A stretch of 38,469 nt of DNA. It comes from Fluviicola sp. GTDB taxonomy: Bacteria > Bacteroidota > Bacteroidia > Flavobacteriales_D > Crocinitomicaceae. This document shows positions 25,632 to 36,760 of this stretch, piece after piece. The DNA lies in NCBI GenBank assembly GCA_017983675.1, contig JAGOAZ010000021.1, positions 1-38,469 of the forward strand, written 5' to 3'. Positions within the stretch are counted from its first letter, which is position 1; every line of letters begins with the position of its first letter. Below the pieces are notes generated by a model. That model was not told the DNA's origin. It made no database searches and saw only the letters and a program-made list of their open reading frames with translations. A program made the translations under genes and the position numbers.

Positions 25632-27332
25632 ATGAGAAAGCAAAGTATCAAAGGTTTGGCTTTTGTTGCAGTAGCAAGTACGCTAGTTACAAGTTGTGAT
25701 TTATTGAAAGATCTTGACTATAAAGTAACCCCTTCACCTTTAGAAATGCATGCAGATAGTGTGCGTGTTAAAGTGGAAGTTAAATTCCCTGAAAAAGGAA
25801 TTAAAAAGAAAGCATCTGCTGAAATTACTCCAGTTTTAGGTGGTGTAGCATTAAAAACAGTAACTGTTCAAGGTGAAAAAGCAACTGCTAACGGAACTGT
25901 TATTCAATACAAACCAGGTGGTACAATGGTCTACACGGATGTTGTAGCTTACCAACCTGCTTTTGAAAACGCTGTATTAGAAGTTACAGGTAAAGTTTAC
26001 AAAGGTGGAAAAGAGAAAAAAGACAAATTCCAAAACCAAGAAATAGCTAAAGGAACAATCATTACTCCATACTTAGTAAACAAAGATTTTAGAGTTGTCT
26101 ACGAAAAAGATAATTTCCAACGTGTTATTGAATACACTACAACGGCACAAGTAAATTACTTGAAAGGAAAATCAGATGTTCAAAAAACAGAATTGAAAGA
26201 CAAAGATATCATGGATTTACAAGCTTGGTTAGTGCAAGCTGAGGCAAATCCAAGAATCAATATCAAATCTATCAATATCACAGGTTTTGCTTCGCCAGAA
26301 GGAGAAGTTGGTTCGAATGATGCATTATCATCAGATAGAGCTACAGCTGCGAAAGGTGTAATCCTTGGGACTGCGAAAGCTGCAAAAAACGCGAAAGCTC
26401 AAACAGAAGTTTATAACTTAGCTGGTAAAGGTGAAGATTTCGACGGATTCAAAGTGGAATTAGCAAAAAACATGAAAATCAAACAAGAAGACAAAGACTT
26501 GATTTTACGTGTATTACAAATGTATACTGATCCTACACAACGCGAAACAGAAATGCGTAACTTGGGTAAATCGTTTACTGAATTAGATGAGGCTATCTTC
26601 CCATTATTACGTCGTGCTGAAGCAGTTGTAGTTTATGATTTAACAGGTTATACTGACGAAGAATTGAAAGCGATTTCAGTTTCAGATCCACAAAAATTAA
26701 CAATCGAAGAATTGTTGTTCACTGCATCGTTGACAGATGACGTAAACGAGAAATTACGCGTTTACCGTGAAGCAGAGAAAAAAGATCCTTCTGATTACAG
26801 AGCAGCAAACAATGTTGGTGCAGCTTTATTTGAATTGGGGAAAATTGCTGAAGCAAAGACTCAATTTGAAAAAGCAGCGAACTTGAAAGACAATGCTATC
26901 GCAAAAAATAATTTAGGTGCTGTTGCTGGTATTACAGGAGATCGTTCGAAAGCAAGCAAATTGTTTGCTCAAGCTAACGGTGCAGGTGATGCTGTTTCTT
27001 ACAACAAAGGAATTATTGCTATCCAAAACGGAAAATACAAAGATGCTGTTGCTGCATTTGGAACTGAAAACACGTTCAACAAAGCTTTGGCTCAATTGTT
27101 AAACGGAAATGCTTCTGAAGCGACTAAAACAATCGATGCTTCTTCTGATAAAGAATCAGCACAAGGTTTTTACTTGAAAGCAATTGCTGCTGCTCGTTTA
27201 TCTAACTTAGCAACTGTAGTTAGCAACTTAAAAAGTGCAATTGGAAAAGACGGTGCTATGAAAGAAAAAGCTGGAAAAGATCGTGAATTCTTGAAATATG
27301 CTGAAGATGCTTCTTTGAGTTTTATCAAATAA
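25632..27332 (+). CDS. Outer-membrane lipoprotein with OmpA-like domain and TPR repeats
   Basis: 566 residues from ATG 25632 (MRKQSIKG); a TTG two codons earlier is less likely. The signal peptide ends at a lipobox (TLVTSC), so the protein is acylated. A beta-rich N-terminal region spans about 25-190. An OmpA-like segment around 195-310 reads INIKSINITGFASPEGEVGSND with DRATAAKGVIL, though with a long insert relative to classic OmpA. TPR-like helices run from about 375 to 560 (SDYRAANNVGAALFELGKIAEAKTQFEKAA). It probably anchors the outer membrane to peptidoglycan and holds partner proteins. Codons are strongly biased and Lys/Ala-rich, as in an abundant protein. A strong terminator follows. 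Confidence 0.8.
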   Translation: MRKQSIKGLAFVAVASTLVTSCDLLKDLDYKVTPSPLEMHADSVRVKVEVKFPEKGIKKKASAEITPVLGGVALKTVTVQGEKATANGTVIQYKPGGTMVYTDVVAYQPAFENAVLEVTGKVYKGGKEKKDKFQNQEIAKGTIITPYLVNKDFRVVYEKDNFQRVIEYTTTAQVNYLKGKSDVQKTELKDKDIMDLQAWLVQAEANPRINIKSINITGFASPEGEVGSNDALSSDRATAAKGVILGTAKAAKNAKAQTEVYNLAGKGEDFDGFKVELAKNMKIKQEDKDLILRVLQMYTDPTQRETEMRNLGKSFTELDEAIFPLLRRAEAVVVYDLTGYTDEELKAISVSDPQKLTIEELLFTASLTDDVNEKLRVYREAEKKDPSDYRAANNVGAALFELGKIAEAKTQFEKAANLKDNAIAKNNLGAVAGITGDRSKASKLFAQANGAGDAVSYNKGIIAIQNGKYKDAVAAFGTENTFNKALAQLLNGNASEATKTIDASSDKESAQGFYLKAIAAARLSNLATVVSNLKSAIGKDGAMKEKAGKDREFLKYAEDASLSFIK

Positions 27333-27353
27333 GTAACTTTCTCAAAACATATC

Positions 27354-27384
27354 AGAGGCTGCAGTAATGTAGCCTCTTTTTTTT
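27354..27384 (+). terminator. Rho-independent terminator after the OmpA/TPR lipoprotein gene
   Basis: AGAGGCT and AGCCTCT form the stem, extended inward by GCA/TGT pairing around GTAA, and followed by eight T. Confidence 0.9.
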
Positions 27385-27517
27385 GTCTACAGATTACTTA
27401 CAACAAACGTGATGAACACTTGTTAGGATAATAAACTTGATTTGAAATGCATGGTGAGAGCAACAAAAAGATAAGACGGAAACAGTTTCTAATTAAACTT
27501 GAATCAAAAAAAACAAC

Positions 27518-28372
27518 TTAAATAAACAAGAAATCTACACGTCGATTGAGTTGTTTACCATCAGCTGTTTTGTTATCACCTATTGGCTCAGTCTCTCCTT
27601 TGAATTGAATTTTTATTCGGTCACGAGACAATCCTTTACTTACAAAGTAATCAATAATAGCTACTGCTCTTCTCTCTGAAAGCGCTACATTATAGGAAGA
27701 AGATCCATCAGCGTCTGTATGGCCAATTACCATAATACGCAAATCGGAATGACCTAAAACAACCGCGACCATTTTGTCAAGAAAAGGCATGAACTCATTT
27801 TTAATTTCAGCTTGATCGACATCAAAAAAAATGGGTTGAAACACAAAGTTTGCTCTTTCTTTTGCGCGAATTTCAGGTGCTTTACGTTTATTTTGAATAT
27901 CGTCTATTAAATAAGAATGCCAGGATTGGTTTGCTATATTCGTTGGTGATTTATCAAAACTTTCAGTTGATCGTATACAAATAATCGTGCCTTTTTTTCC
28001 ATTACATTCACTACTGATAAAGGTTCCCGTTAAATAACCAGTAGAATCGTTATAAGTAAGCGAGAAAACCGCATTACACCAACGATTACCAGCGGCGTCT
28101 TTCTTTTTCTCAACAGTTTGTTGAGTAATTACTACGTTATACTTATTGATTGCACACGTTGTCTTTTTTACAACAAACGCATCTTTTCCAACTAATTCTT
28201 CACGCGTTTTACCATTTACGCCATTGCTTCCTGAAGGAATTTCGAAATAAATCAAATTGGCAGCACCTATTTTTTGACCATCAAAATATAGCACACCCTT
28301 CCAATTTCCAGCCGTTTGAGCTTGAATAGCTCCAAAAAAACACACAATAAAACAAAAGAAAATAGCTTTCAT
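27518..28372 (-). CDS. Exported OmpA-family protein
   Basis: 284 residues with a signal peptide (MKAIFFCFIVCFFGAIQAQ). Residues about 20-140 form a beta-sandwich-like region (GNWKGVLYFDG...) with several Cys that may pair. The C-terminal ~110 residues are a classic OmpA peptidoglycan-binding domain: FFDVDQAEIKNEFMPFLDKM, VIGHTDADGSSSYNVALSERRA and NRRVDFLFI. It should be periplasmic and bind peptidoglycan non-covalently. It is convergent with the OmpA/TPR lipoprotein gene, and the 185-bp gap holds the terminator of that gene. Confidence 0.88.
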   Translation of the reverse strand: MKAIFFCFIVCFFGAIQAQTAGNWKGVLYFDGQKIGAANLIYFEIPSGSNGVNGKTREELVGKDAFVVKKTTCAINKYNVVITQQTVEKKKDAAGNRWCNAVFSLTYNDSTGYLTGTFISSECNGKKGTIICIRSTESFDKSPTNIANQSWHSYLIDDIQNKRKAPEIRAKERANFVFQPIFFDVDQAEIKNEFMPFLDKMVAVVLGHSDLRIMVIGHTDADGSSSYNVALSERRAVAIIDYFVSKGLSRDRIKIQFKGETEPIGDNKTADGKQLNRRVDFLFI

Positions 28373-28471
28373 ACTAGTGTATTCGTAAATTCGTCAAAAA
28401 GGTTCCGAAAACCGTTGTAAAAATGAACAAAATTTGAATCTAAACGTTAAATAGAAAGTAAAAAATAAATT

Positions 28472-29017
28472 ATGAGCAGAATAACTTTATTAATCATCGC
28501 ACTTATGGGTTTCGCATTCACACAAAGTTCAAACAAAAGTATTCATCAATTTAAGGTGAACGATATTTCAGGAAATGTATTTGATCTAGCAAGTTTGAAA
28601 GGCAAGAAAGTTATGATTGTAAATACTGCGTCTAAGTGTGGTTTGACACCTCAATATGAAAAACTAGAAGCGTTATACAAAAAATACGAAGCAAATAATT
28701 TTATTATTATTGGTTTTCCTTCCAACGATTTTATGGGACAAGAACCAGGTACAAATAAAGAAATTGAAGTTTTTTGTCAAAAAAATTACGGTGTCACCTT
28801 TCCAATGATGGAAAAAATAAGCGTGAAAGGGAAAGACATGCACCCACTCTATCAATTCTTAACTAAAAAAGAACAAAACGGTTTGGAAGACAATCAAGTT
28901 CAATGGAACTTCCAAAAGTATTTGATCAACGAAAATGGTGAGTTGGAAAAGGTGATTGGACCTCGAACGTTACCAAACGATCCTGAAATCATCCAATGGA
29001 TAGAAAGCAGCAAGTAA
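28472..29017 (+). CDS. Glutathione peroxidase family protein, probably exported
   Basis: 181 residues. The active-site tetrad of GPx-like peroxidases is complete: C56 in NTASKCGLTPQY, Q90 in DFMGQEPG, and W145/N146 in VQWNFQKY. The selenocysteine of vertebrate enzymes is replaced by Cys, as usual in bacteria, and thioredoxin is the likely reductant. A hydrophobic N-terminus (MSRITLLIIALMGFAFTQ) precedes the domain and suggests a periplasmic location. It would reduce lipid or organic hydroperoxides. It is divergent from the OmpA-family gene. Confidence 0.9.
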   Translation: MSRITLLIIALMGFAFTQSSNKSIHQFKVNDISGNVFDLASLKGKKVMIVNTASKCGLTPQYEKLEALYKKYEANNFIIIGFPSNDFMGQEPGTNKEIEVFCQKNYGVTFPMMEKISVKGKDMHPLYQFLTKKEQNGLEDNQVQWNFQKYLINENGELEKVIGPRTLPNDPEIIQWIESSK

Positions 29018-29088
29018 AATGTTAATCTTTTGTTGATAAAACGCGGATTTAACCCATACATTTTAACAAAAAAAAGCGCCTTTTTCGC

Positions 29089-29096
29089 TATATTTG
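29089..29096 (+). promoter_or_regulatory. -7 box of gyrB
   Basis: TATATTTG matches TAnnTTTG, 36 nt upstream of the gyrB ATG. No -33 TTTG at normal spacing was seen. Confidence 0.55.
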
Positions 29097-29129
29097 TGTT
29101 GCATTGAAAAAATGCGCTTAAGCAAATAA

Positions 29130-31085
<1,956 letters not shown>

Positions 31086-31094
31086 CACATCAAA

Positions 31095-31122
31095 GAGTCG
31101 CTTGAAAAAGCGGCTTTTTTTT
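31095..31122 (+). terminator. Rho-independent terminator after gyrB
   Basis: AGTCGCTT and AAGCGGCT pair (one G-T) around a GAAA tetraloop and are followed by eight T. The Nudix gene begins 18 bp later. Confidence 0.9.
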
Positions 31123-31140
31123 GCGCATATTTTTTAATTG

Positions 31141-31794
31141 ATGTTAACATTATTACGCGAACTGTTTCAACGAGAACTTCCTGGTGAATTAGCTCATCAG
31201 GAGTTCCTTCCAATGCGCGGGAGTAGCAAAGCTGCAATTGCTAATGGTGCTCCTCATAAAAAAGCGGCTGTTGCAATTGTTCTTTTTATAAATCAGTCAG
31301 GAAAATTAGCGACCATTGTTACTCAACGACAAGTATACGAAGGAAGTCACAGTGGTCAAATAAGTTTTCCAGGAGGGAAATTCGAAGAAGAAGATCGCGA
31401 TTTAGTGCAAACTGCTATTCGTGAATGTAGCGAAGAAATTGGTATTGATTGTGGTAGTTTTATCCATTTAGGAGAACTTTCTCGGGTGTATATTCCTGTC
31501 AGTGAATTCTTGATTCATCCACATGTCTTTTTCTCAAACAACAAGGTGTTTGAATATCAACCAAATGAACGTGAAGTTGCTCTGATAAAAGAATTGGATT
31601 TACACGAACTATTTCATCCTTCATCCCGATCGTTGGAGGATGTTTTTATTAGTCAACAGCAGCAACTTAAAAATATCCCTCATTTTAATCAAGGAAACAT
31701 AAAAATATGGGGCGCAACAGCTTTGCTTTTAAATGAACTCAAATGGTTAGTTTACGAGGAGTTAATTAAAAACGGAAACGAGCAAAACCAATAG
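31141..31794 (+). CDS. Nudix hydrolase, CoA pyrophosphatase-like
   Basis: 217 residues from ATG 31141; the TTG just before is less likely. The Nudix box GX5EX7REUXEEXGU is complete: GGKFEEEDRDLVQTAIRECS followed directly by EEIGI. The upstream segment SSKAAIANGAPHKKAAVAIVLF and the Q-rich loop TQRQVYEGSHSGQISFPGG fit the NudL/CoA-diphosphatase subgroup, which splits CoA into 3',5'-ADP and 4'-phosphopantetheine. The last 29 bases overlap the 3' end of the convergent beta-barrel gene. Confidence 0.87.
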   Translation: MLTLLRELFQRELPGELAHQEFLPMRGSSKAAIANGAPHKKAAVAIVLFINQSGKLATIVTQRQVYEGSHSGQISFPGGKFEEEDRDLVQTAIRECSEEIGIDCGSFIHLGELSRVYIPVSEFLIHPHVFFSNNKVFEYQPNEREVALIKELDLHELFHPSSRSLEDVFISQQQQLKNIPHFNQGNIKIWGATALLLNELKWLVYEELIKNGNEQNQ

Positions 31795-33250
31795 CAGCAG
31801 ACAAACTATGGCCATCTTTCGTGAAAAAGCTTAATGCATCTCTCGAAGCAATTCCAAACTCATATCCCCCATTTCGCAATACAAAAGTAACTCCAAGTGG
31901 CATGTTGTTTTGATAAATTCCACCTCCAAAATATCCTGCATTTAACACCAAAAACTTAAAAATACGTATTTCACCACCAAATGAAAAAATTGCATTCTGA
32001 ATACTTCCAGGATTTTCTTTATTGAACGGAGCGACAAAATCAAATCCCATTTTTAGAAACTTAAAAGGTGCGAAAGATCCTCCAATTCGGATGTCAGATG
32101 CATTTTGCAATTCATACTTTTCTTGACCAATCATTTTAACAACTCCTCCTTGCATCAATAACTGAGAAATTGAATTGGTAATATTTGCATTTCCAAGTCC
32201 TTGCAATGATAATAGATTGAACGTTGTATCTTGAACCGTAAAAACATTTCTTTTATAGGTTACAGAACCAATATTGTTTACTGCAAGCGAAAAACGAAAC
32301 TTCGTTGATAATGCAACACTTACAGCGAAATCTAGTCCGTATCCATTACCAACTGAAAGCGCTGAACCAGAAGAATTTGGTAGTAAATTTGAACCAGACA
32401 CACCCGAATAATCAATCCCGAAGGAATTTGATAGTGACGAATGTATAATCAGTCCATCGAAATCTGATTGCAAATCAAATAGTGCTTTTGAAACTATAAT
32501 GCGGCCAGCAACACCTCCATAAATAGCAAAAGTTGAATCATTACCAATAATTTTTCGACCATAACCTAAGTTATAAGAACGATTCCAAACCATTTTAATT
32601 TGGGTGCCATTTAATACTTGACTTAAATGCAAAGGAATGGAAGAGTATCCTGAAATCACACTTTGCAGTGTATCTTGACTTATTGTTCCACTATTTGCAA
32701 TACGCGAAGTATCACCATTAATTGCAATCGTCAACGAATCAAAAATGGAAGCTAAGTTGCCTCGAAAAATTACATCCGTTGCATTTTTACTTAACTTCGA
32801 ATACCATTGATAATTTTCACGCACATTAAATGCAATGCCACCCAAACGTTTCCCTTGAAAAGCAAAGCCTCCCCAATTATAATCTGCTGAAATACCAATT
32901 CCAGCTTCGGAATACATCGCGGTAGCTTCAGCTGTTGTTAGTCCATTAGTAGCATTTTCTTTTTTAGTGATTTTATTCCACAATGAAGCAGATAGATTTT
33001 TCAATCGATCGGAATTAAGTGAATCACTGTACAATGCAAATGCAAATTCACTTGAACCAGTTGTGACTTTTTTTCCTTCGTAACCAGTTCCCCATCCTAG
33101 TGCAGAAGCATTAATTCCTAGACAATGATAATCAGTAACAAAAGGTGTGATTGCACCTTTTCCGACAGATGAAAAAGCAACACCTTGAGTTTGCGATTGC
33201 CCGAAAAAAGCGATTAATACACAAATAAGTGTAATTGATTTTGTGATCAT
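31766..33250 (-). CDS. Outer-membrane beta-barrel protein, DUF5723-like
   Basis: 494 residues with a signal peptide (MITKSITLICVLIAFFGQSQ). The mature part is rich in Gly, Ser and aromatic residues with alternating hydrophobic strands, for example NLGYGRKIIG, GYGLDFAVSVAL and FRFSLAVNNIG. It ends in Phe (FARFRF), the signal for outer-membrane insertion. The N-terminal sequence ITPFVTDYHCLGINASALGWG resembles Bacteroidota DUF5723/PorV-like proteins, but membership was judged by eye. The function is unknown; related barrels act in surface-protein export or ligand passage. The 3' end overlaps the Nudix gene by 29 bp. Confidence 0.75.
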   Translation of the reverse strand: MITKSITLICVLIAFFGQSQTQGVAFSSVGKGAITPFVTDYHCLGINASALGWGTGYEGKKVTTGSSEFAFALYSDSLNSDRLKNLSASLWNKITKKENATNGLTTAEATAMYSEAGIGISADYNWGGFAFQGKRLGGIAFNVRENYQWYSKLSKNATDVIFRGNLASIFDSLTIAINGDTSRIANSGTISQDTLQSVISGYSSIPLHLSQVLNGTQIKMVWNRSYNLGYGRKIIGNDSTFAIYGGVAGRIIVSKALFDLQSDFDGLIIHSSLSNSFGIDYSGVSGSNLLPNSSGSALSVGNGYGLDFAVSVALSTKFRFSLAVNNIGSVTYKRNVFTVQDTTFNLLSLQGLGNANITNSISQLLMQGGVVKMIGQEKYELQNASDIRIGGSFAPFKFLKMGFDFVAPFNKENPGSIQNAIFSFGGEIRIFKFLVLNAGYFGGGIYQNNMPLGVTFVLRNGGYEFGIASRDALSFFTKDGHSLSAAIGFARFRF

Positions 33251-33299
33251 GAGATTTAAAGTATATACGAATTTATTAAAAAAATGTCAATGCTAAAAA

Positions 33300-33341
33300 C
33301 AAAAAGAGGAGAAAGTTCTTTAAAACTCACTCCTCTTTTTG
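33300..33341 (-). terminator. Terminator of the metal-uptake operon
   Basis: AAAAAGAGGAG and CTCCTCTTTTT are perfect 11-bp arms (12 with the flanking C-G pair) around an 18-nt loop. Read on the minus strand it ends in T-rich sequence, and it sits about 100 bp past the last permease gene. The arms would also terminate plus-strand transcription. Confidence 0.75.
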
Positions 33342-33438
33342 CTAAACCATGCTAAAACTATAAACCCTGAAGTTTCCATTACGTAAAAACTTCTGTACAA
33401 AGATAAGGCATTAAATCAATGGATAAGTTCAATTATTA

Positions 33439-34302
33439 TTAAAATTTTGTAAAAAAGAAGTTACGCTTATGTTGTCTTACGTAAAAAAACGTACATAAAA
33501 ACAGCAAGCTATTTGAAAAAATAATAACCGGTGCTATTGAAACATTTATTTGAAAGCCAACTAAAACACCAATAACACATGCAATAATCGCTATAATTAC
33601 TGAAAAAATGAATGCTTCTTTCAGGTTCTTCGCTAGCAATAAAGCAGTGGCACCAGGCAGCACTAACAATCCAATTAACATCACAGCACCAACACTTTCA
33701 AAGCTTAATACCGCATGTAAACTTAGTAATAACAGAACACTCAAGCGCCACTTGGTGATACTTATACCTAAAAGAGACGTATAGGATGCATTAAACAACC
33801 AACTCTTTAACCTACTAAAACCGAAAAAGACAAACAAAACAACAATAATCGTTAATGGTAATAATTGGAAAATAGCCCGTGTACCAATGATGGTTTCTCC
33901 GACTAAAACTTGCTTAATAACTGTCGTTTCAATTGCCCCAAACAAAACACATTCTTGATCTAACTCGGTGTTTTGACCAAAAAATAGCGCTAATAAAAGT
34001 ACCCCTAAAGAAAAAAGAAAGGTTGTTGCTGTTCCAATAGCGGCATCCTTTTGAATCGCTAATTTTGCTTGAAAATAATCAATTAATAATGTGGTAATAA
34101 ATCCTGCGATAGATGCACCTATTAAGACATAGGTGTTGTCCATTGTTCCAACAATCAAATAAGCAATTACGATTCCAGGTAATACTGCGTGCGAAATAGC
34201 ATCACCAATCATAACTGATTTATTCAAAAGAAGAATCACTCCAAGTAACGCAGCTGGAATAGCTACTAAAATTGCCGTAATAATTAATAAAAACTCATCC
34301 AT
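33439..34302 (-). CDS. ABC-3 family metal permease, second subunit
   Basis: 287 residues, strongly hydrophobic with about 8-9 TM segments. Family-typical stretches are KSVMIGDAISHAVLPGIVIAYL near the N-terminus and AVMLIGLLVLPGATALLLAKN towards the end. It is last in the tro-like operon and overlaps the first permease gene by 8 nt. With that paralogue it probably forms a heterodimeric channel, as in TroC/TroD, importing manganese, zinc or iron across the inner membrane. Metal choice cannot be read from the permease. Confidence 0.92.
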   Translation of the reverse strand: MDEFLLIITAILVAIPAALLGVILLLNKSVMIGDAISHAVLPGIVIAYLIVGTMDNTYVLIGASIAGFITTLLIDYFQAKLAIQKDAAIGTATTFLFSLGVLLLALFFGQNTELDQECVLFGAIETTVIKQVLVGETIIGTRAIFQLLPLTIIVVLFVFFGFSRLKSWLFNASYTSLLGISITKWRLSVLLLLSLHAVLSFESVGAVMLIGLLVLPGATALLLAKNLKEAFIFSVIIAIIACVIGVLVGFQINVSIAPVIIFSNSLLFLCTFFYVRQHKRNFFFTKF

Positions 34303-35137
34303 GATTTTTAGTAAGTAAAGTGAAACGTTTAAAGACTGCTGTGATAAATAATGTCGTACACAAAATCATACTAATTAATGGTCCCGTAGGTAATTGGCTT
34401 GAATACAGGGAAATGAATGTTCCAAAAGAAGCACCGAATAATGCAAAACAAACTGTCCATATAATCAACTTATTTCTGTTATTGGTTAATTGTTTAGCAG
34501 AAGTGACAGGTAAAATCAACAACGCCGACATTAAGACGACCCCTACTGCTTGAATCCCAATAGAAACGATAATTATTGTAATCACATTCATGAAAAAGGA
34601 CCAGGTGTTTCCTGAAAAACCTTTGAAACGCATAAACGAACTATCGAAAGCGAATCCGAAAATGATTTTAAAAGTTACAAAAACTGCACTTAAAATGATC
34701 GAACAAAGCACACTAAAAAAAAACAAATCGTTTTGTGATAATGCTGCAATTTTTCCAAATAAAAAATCTGTTAAACCTGCTTGATTGCCCAATGGCTTAA
34801 GTTGAACGTAAGAAAGGACTGTTAAACCTAGTGAAAAAAACGTGATCATCACAAGAGCTATAACCGAATCTTGCTTCAACTTTGTGTGTTTTAACAAGAA
34901 AGATATTGCTGTTAATGCTAAAAAACCAGCTATCATCGCTCCAATAAGCAAGATCCATGACTCGCGTACACCTGAAAAAAGAAATGCCAAAACTATTCCA
35001 GGTAAAACAGCATGAGCTACTGCATCACCTATCAAGGATTTTTTTTGCAAAAAATTAAAATATCCTATAATTCCAGCAGTAACACTAATAAGCGTTACAC
35101 CAAAGAAAAGCAGAACGATAGAAAAGTCAGCGCTCAT
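34295..35137 (-). CDS. ABC-3 family metal permease, first subunit
   Basis: 280 residues with several TM segments. The ABC-3 motifs KKSLIGDAVAHAVLPGIVLAF and VVLMSALLILPVTSAKQL are present. Its start overlaps the ATPase stop by 4 nt (ATGA), and its end overlaps the second permease gene. The two permeases are clearly related but divergent, the arrangement found in tro/mts/sit-type systems rather than the single-permease znu layout. Confidence 0.92.
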   Translation of the reverse strand: MSADFSIVLLFFGVTLISVTAGIIGYFNFLQKKSLIGDAVAHAVLPGIVLAFLFSGVRESWILLIGAMIAGFLALTAISFLLKHTKLKQDSVIALVMITFFSLGLTVLSYVQLKPLGNQAGLTDFLFGKIAALSQNDLFFFSVLCSIILSAVFVTFKIIFGFAFDSSFMRFKGFSGNTWSFFMNVITIIIVSIGIQAVGVVLMSALLILPVTSAKQLTNNRNKLIIWTVCFALFGASFGTFISLYSSQLPTGPLISMILCTTLFITAVFKRFTLLTKNHG

Positions 35138-35859
35138 TTCAAGGATCGATTTAATGGTATACCAAAAGCGTTTTCAATAATCGAAGAATTGAAGACAGAT
35201 GTTGTTGCTCCATGAGTCAGTAACTCGTTTTTTAAAACGATAACTTCATCGAAATTAGCCACAACTGTTGCTAAATCATGGTGAACAATTAAAATTGTTT
35301 TCCCTTCCGATTTCAACGACTTCAAAACTTCGAAAATAAGTGCTTGTGAACGCATATCTACACCGGAAAAAGGTTCATCCATGATCAATAAATCTGCATG
35401 CTGAACCAATGCTCTGGCTAAAAAAACGCGTTGTTGTTGCCCTCCAGATAACTCGCCTATTTGTTTGTTCATTTCAGCAACCAATCCAACTTTAGTCAAA
35501 GCTTCAAGGATAACTTGCTTCTCTAATTTCGATGTTCTTGCCCACCATTTCTTTGAAGATAAAAGTCCCATGGCAACGACTTCATAAACTGAAATTGGAA
35601 AATCCCAGTCAATCGTTTCTCGTTGAGGAATATATGCTATTTGAGAACGAACTTCTGATAATGATTTACCATAAAAAAGAATGCTGTCAAATTGAGCAGG
35701 AATTAAACCCAACATTGCTTTGATTAAAGTTGATTTACCTGAACCATTTTGCCCAATCACAGCAATCATTTGACCAGATTTAATTGATAAATCAATACTT
35801 TTTAAAGCTATTTGACGATCATATTTAACTGACAAATTTTTTATTTCAATACAATCCAT
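35134..35859 (-). CDS. Metal ABC transporter ATPase
   Basis: 241 residues, a single ABC domain. Walker A is GQNGSGKST, the Q-loop is YIPQRETIDWDFP (typical of the Mn/Zn family), the signature is LSGGQQQRVFLARAL, Walker B is LLIMDEPFSGVD and the H-loop is IVHHD. It drives import through the two permeases encoded downstream. It begins 1 nt after the stop of the binding-protein gene and overlaps the first permease by 4 nt. Confidence 0.94.
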   Translation of the reverse strand: MDCIEIKNLSVKYDRQIALKSIDLSIKSGQMIAVIGQNGSGKSTLIKAMLGLIPAQFDSILFYGKSLSEVRSQIAYIPQRETIDWDFPISVYEVVAMGLLSSKKWWARTSKLEKQVILEALTKVGLVAEMNKQIGELSGGQQQRVFLARALVQHADLLIMDEPFSGVDMRSQALIFEVLKSLKSEGKTILIVHHDLATVVANFDEVIVLKNELLTHGATTSVFNSSIIENAFGIPLNRSLK

Positions 35860-35860
35860 C

Positions 35861-36760
35861 TTATTTTAAACTTTTATAAATTACAGAGCAATTATGTTGA
35901 ATCATTCCTAAATAAGTGCCCCCTAACTGATTTTTTGGTCCCAGTGCATCTGAATATAACGTACCTCCTAATTGAACGTTAGCATTTCTTTTTTGTGCAC
36001 TTTCAATAATTAATTGAACTGTTTTAGGACTTACTGAATTTTCAATAAATAAAGCTTTCACTTTGTATTTTACTATATAATCGACCAATTCATAAACATG
36101 TTTTAAACTTGGTTCTTGAACAGTTGATACACCTTGTAATGACATAACCTTTAAACCAAAAGTATTACCAAAATAATGAAAAGCATCATGTGAAGTAATC
36201 AAAACACGTTGAGAATAAGGTATCGATGCAAACTTACTTATTGCACGCCTACTTGTTAGGCGAACTTTATGTTGAAACAATCGATAACGATCATGAAACC
36301 TAGTTTCATACGTTGGGTAAAGTAAACTTAATTTTTTTGTTGCACCACGAATACTTGTTAACCAATCATAGGTTCCAAACCAAATATGTGGATCAATAGC
36401 TCCATATTTATTTAATGTTATCTGAGCCGACTTTGGATAAAAATGAGCTAACGCTATTACCTGTTTTCTTTTCGATAACTGATGAAAAACAGCTTGCATT
36501 TTACCTTCAAGATGAAAACCATTGTAAATAACTATTGTAGCGCTATTTAAAAGTTTTAAATCCTTCGGACGAGGATTATAAGAATGTGGGTCTACACCAG
36601 GTCCCATTAAAGGGACAACTGAAAAATCAGTTCCAACAATTTGGGAAATACAATCAGCAATAATTGAAGTTGAACACACGATTAGTCGTTTATTTAACTT
36701 ATTATCAGAATGACAAGATAATAAAACGGTAAGCAAGAGTATACCAATTAAATATTTCAT
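35861..36760 (-). CDS. Metal-binding lipoprotein of the tro-like transporter (cluster A-I)
   Basis: 299 residues with a lipoprotein signal peptide ending in LLSC (C16). The predicted metal ligands are H59 (VDPHSYNP), H125 (DPHIWF), H191 (TSHDAFHYF) and D271 (YSDALG). This His3-Asp set is like TroA and zinc-type proteins, rather than the His2-Glu-Asp set of PsaA-type manganese proteins. There is no His-rich loop, which many ZnuA proteins have. It delivers Mn, Zn or Fe to the permease; the choice is open. Its start overlaps the regulator stop by 4 nt (ATGA). Confidence 0.9.
   Translation of the reverse strand: MKYLIGILLLTVLLSCHSDNKLNKRLIVCSTSIIADCISQIVGTDFSVVPLMGPGVDPHSYNPRPKDLKLLNSATIVIYNGFHLEGKMQAVFHQLSKRKQVIALAHFYPKSAQITLNKYGAIDPHIWFGTYDWLTSIRGATKKLSLLYPTYETRFHDRYRLFQHKVRLTSRRAISKFASIPYSQRVLITSHDAFHYFGNTFGLKVMSLQGVSTVQEPSLKHVYELVDYIVKYKVKALFIENSVSPKTVQLIIESAQKRNANVQLGGTLYSDALGPKNQLGGTYLGMIQHNCSVIYKSLK

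Noticed and set aside
33369..33393. GAAGTTT/AAACTTC inverted repeat between the operon terminator and the last permease
   Set aside because: It has an 11-nt loop and no T-run on either strand; it could be chance in AT-rich DNA.
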